7,516 nt of DNA from Rhizobiaceae bacterium (GTDB taxonomy: Bacteria > Pseudomonadota > Alphaproteobacteria > Rhizobiales > Rhizobiaceae): positions 1 through 7,516 of the forward strand of contig JAGWJK010000183.1 of assembly GCA_028865845.1 (NCBI GenBank). Reading direction: 5' to 3'. Below, piece by piece: positions 5,586-7,516 of the stretch. The position numbers and the translations under genes are program-made. A model generated the notes under the pieces. It did not search any database and was not told the origin of the DNA. It saw only the letters and a program-made list of their open reading frames with translations. The first letter of the stretch is position 1; the number at the start of each line of letters is the position of its first letter.

Positions 5586-6428
5586 CTAGCCTTCCATATC
5601 CCCATCCGTGCTGACACCCAGGTCGCGCCAGCGGTCGAGTTCCGCAAGCATTCCTTTGAATTTGGCGTCGGCTCCGTCAACAGCCATCTTGCCAGCGATG
5701 AAGCGCATCGGCGGCTCGGCCTCTCTCGTCAGCAACACCATGGCATCGGCAAGCTTTTGCGGATTGCCGGGCTGAAAGCCGTTTCGGCTTTCGAAGGATG
5801 CCTGCTGCGCCGCGCGGCGTTCGTCATAGTCGGCGATGGTCTTGCCGCCGAGGCGCAGTGATTCCCTGGTCAGGAAGTCCGTGCGGAACGGACCTGGCTC
5901 GATGATGGTGACGGAGATCCCGAAGGGTTTCAGTTCCGCCGCCAGGGCTTCCGAAAAACCTTCAAGGGCGAATTTGGTAGCACAATAGAGCGAACCGAAT
6001 TCAGCACCGCGCAGCCCGCCCAGCGAGGAAAGATTGAAGATCTGCCCCTTGCCGGCGGCGCGCATCACCGGCAGGGCCGCCCAGGTCACGCGGAAGGCGC
6101 CGTAAAGGTTGGTGTCGAACTGCGCCTCGACATCCTCCATCGTGTTTTCTTCGAAGAAGCCGAGATGGCCGTAGCCGGCATTGTTGACGAGCACGTCGAT
6201 GCCGCCGAAACGCGCCACGGCGGCGTCGACGGCCGCCTGCACCTGGCCGGCATCGGTAACATCGAGCGACACGGCCAGCAGCTTGTCGCTGTCCGGGCCG
6301 AGAACGGCATTGACGTTTTCTCGTTTGCGGCCGGTGGCAACGACGCGATCGCCGGCCCTCAATGCGGCAAGCGCGATATGGGTGCCGAGGCCGCGGCTGG
6401 CGCCGGTGATGAACCATGTTTTCTGCAT
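5586..6428 (-). CDS. Short-chain dehydrogenase/reductase (classical SDR)
   Basis: This 280-residue cytosolic NAD(P)-dependent oxidoreductase has a Rossmann fold. The cofactor motif TGASRGLG is at 8-15. LDVTD (55-59) binds the adenine and NNAG is at 82-85. The catalytic set is Asn107, Ser135, Tyr148 and Lys152 (YxxxK), followed by PGPFRTDF (178-185). Arg34-Lys35 after the second strand favour NADP(H). The C-terminal 60 residues are substrate-binding and not diagnostic, so the substrate is unknown. The start at 6428 is set by AGGAGA (minus strand, 6435-6440), seven bases upstream. A longer frame from a GTG at 6470 lacks support and would run through this ribosome binding site. The gene is divergent from the AraC-type regulator, which probably controls it, and ends close to a palindromic repeat. 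Confidence 0.95.
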   Translation of the reverse strand: MQKTWFITGASRGLGTHIALAALRAGDRVVATGRKRENVNAVLGPDSDKLLAVSLDVTDAGQVQAAVDAAVARFGGIDVLVNNAGYGHLGFFEENTMEDVEAQFDTNLYGAFRVTWAALPVMRAAGKGQIFNLSSLGGLRGAEFGSLYCATKFALEGFSEALAAELKPFGISVTIIEPGPFRTDFLTRESLRLGGKTIADYDERRAAQQASFESRNGFQPGNPQKLADAMVLLTREAEPPMRFIAGKMAVDGADAKFKGMLAELDRWRDLGVSTDGDMEG

Positions 6429-6470
6429 ATGGGGTCTCCTGTAGTGGAGGCCCATGAAACCATTGTGCAC

Positions 6471-6493
6471 GGTAATACCGGTAGATCGATACC
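6471..6493. promoter_or_regulatory. GGTA/TACC half-site cluster in the SDR/AraC divergent promoter region
   Basis: GGTA (6471-6474), TACC (6476-6479), GGTA (6480-6483) and TACC (6490-6493) lie within 23 bp. They form the 11-bp perfect inverted repeat CGGTAATACCG (6470-6480) and the palindrome TACCGGTA (6476-6483). The position, 43-65 bp upstream of the SDR start and 88-110 bp upstream of the regulator start, suits an operator read by the adjacent AraC-type protein. A weak plus-strand promoter (TTGCAC at 6503, TCAATA 18 bp later) would start the regulator transcript just downstream. Confidence 0.4.
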
Positions 6494-6580
6494 CGCATAG
6501 TCTTGCACGATCCTCTCATCTTCCGCTCAATAGCGCATAACGTGCTTGCGCGCGGGAGAGGCAGCTGCTTCTGTCGTCGC

Positions 6581-7474
6581 ATGGAACAACTCGCCGAACT
6601 TCGTCACCTCATCTCGACCCATTGTGGCGATAATTTCGCCGCCTTGCCCGGCGTGCGGATGGTGCGAGCGGAGGGACCGACCACGCCGATCAGCACCATT
6701 GCCGAACCGGCCTTCGGAATGGTCGCGCAAGGCGGAAAACGTGCAATTCTCGGCGAGCGAACGTTCGATTACAACAGCGGCCAATACCTCGTCGTCTCCG
6801 TCGATCTGCCGATCATCAGCCAGGTGATCCATGCAACGTCCGAAGAACCGTATCTGGCCTTCAGATTGAATCTTCGGCCGGCCGCCATCGCCACCTTGCT
6901 GCTGGAGACGGCATTGGCGGAGCACGTCGCCACCGAGCCTGCCGGCATGGCGGTGAGCAACGCGCCGGCCGAGTTGCTGGATTCGATCATTCGCCTGATC
7001 CGGCTTCTCGACAGACCCGAGGATGCGGCGGTGCTCGGGCCGATGCTGGAGCGGGAAATCCTCTGGCGGCTTCTAACCGGCGAGCAGGGCGCGATGGTGC
7101 GCCAGATCGGCCTCACCGACAGTCGGCTCTCGCAGGTTGGCCGGGCGATCCGCTTTATCCGCAACCACTATGCCGAGACACTGAAGATCGAGGATCTGGC
7201 GGACGCTGCCCGTATGACGCCCTCGACCTTCTACCGCAATTTCCGGGCGGTAACCGCCATGAGCCCGGTGCAATACCAGAAGCAAATCCGGCTGCTCGAA
7301 GCGCGCGCCCGGCTGATTGCGCATGACAGAAACATAGCCGCCATCGGTTTCGACGTCGGCTATGATAGCCCGTCGCAGTTCAGCCGCGAATATAGCCGCA
7401 TGTTCGGCTCTCCGCCCGGCAGGGATGTCGCGCGGCTCAGGAGCGAGCCGCTTGCCGATCACGATGTGGCCTAG
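6581..7474 (+). CDS. AraC-family transcriptional regulator (AraC_N/PF06719 type)
   Basis: This 297-residue DNA-binding protein has an N-terminal effector domain (about 20-165) of the AraC_N type found with E. coli YqhC. Recognisable pieces are FGMVAQGGKRAILGERTFDY and YLVVSVDLPI. The C-terminal AraC/XylS domain has two helix-turn-helix motifs: LKIEDLADAARMTPSTFYRNF (201-221), and a second at about 253-279 with IGFDVGYDSPSQFSREYSRMFG. The ATG at 6581 matches the usual family beginning (MEQLAELR). Its Shine-Dalgarno is poor: GGGAGAGG (6554-6561) is 19 bases away, so expression may be low or the start could be a GTG at 6542 or TTG at 6503. Relatives commonly activate a divergently placed SDR or aldo/keto reductase gene in response to aldehydes or similar compounds. 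Control of the SDR gene at 5586-6428 is therefore likely but inferred. Nothing is recognisable in the 42 bp after its stop. Confidence 0.93.
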   Translation: MEQLAELRHLISTHCGDNFAALPGVRMVRAEGPTTPISTIAEPAFGMVAQGGKRAILGERTFDYNSGQYLVVSVDLPIISQVIHATSEEPYLAFRLNLRPAAIATLLLETALAEHVATEPAGMAVSNAPAELLDSIIRLIRLLDRPEDAAVLGPMLEREILWRLLTGEQGAMVRQIGLTDSRLSQVGRAIRFIRNHYAETLKIEDLADAARMTPSTFYRNFRAVTAMSPVQYQKQIRLLEARARLIAHDRNIAAIGFDVGYDSPSQFSREYSRMFGSPPGRDVARLRSEPLADHDVA

Positions 7475-7516
7475 GGTCCATCGGCGACAGCCGCAATCTT
7501 ACGTCCCAAATGCCGG

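Noticed and set aside
6429..6470. Longer SDR start at the GTG at 6470
   Set aside because: The strong AGGAGA at 6435-6440 is correctly spaced for the ATG at 6428, and the added residues lie before the first Rossmann strand.

Overview
The window looks like chromosomal DNA from a Rhizobium-type alphaproteobacterium. It is GC-rich, its proteins have the character of Rhizobium/Agrobacterium proteins, it carries two closely related YkuD-type L,D-transpeptidases, and a CCTTCTCCC/GGGAGAAGG palindrome resembling rhizobial intergenic repeats lies between genes. The organism call rests on recognition, not on a database search.

Layout from left to right. A GC-rich hairpin with a T-run (110-147) lies just past an aldo/keto reductase gene on the minus strand (164-1213). 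About 300 bp of divergent intergenic DNA separates that gene from a HAD-family hydrolase on the plus strand (1515-2219). The hydrolase converges on a minus-strand two-gene unit: tag (DNA-3-methyladenine glycosylase I, 2832-3461) followed, with an ATGA overlap, by a small exported protein of unassigned function (2236-2835). That protein's central domain resembles PPC/PliI-like beta-sandwiches.

The tag gene diverges from a tandem pair of periplasmic L,D-transpeptidases on the plus strand (3763-4545 and 4773-5471). Each has its own ribosome binding site, and a 15-bp-stem hairpin separates them, so they are probably separate transcripts made by gene duplication. About 85 bp holding three consecutive hairpins separates the second enzyme from a convergent SDR oxidoreductase (5586-6428). 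That gene is divergently paired with an AraC-family regulator (6581-7474). The shared 152-bp region holds a cluster of GGTA/TACC half-sites that could be the operator.

The peptidoglycan genes are one functional block, and the SDR/AraC pair is probably a small regulated redox module. I see no mobile element, CRISPR array, tRNA or rRNA. I also do not see a convincing undescribed multi-gene system. The most interesting leads are the lysozyme-inhibitor-like exported protein coupled to tag, the GGTTT-type repeat cluster ahead of the first transpeptidase, and the GGTA/TACC cluster in the SDR/AraC promoter region.
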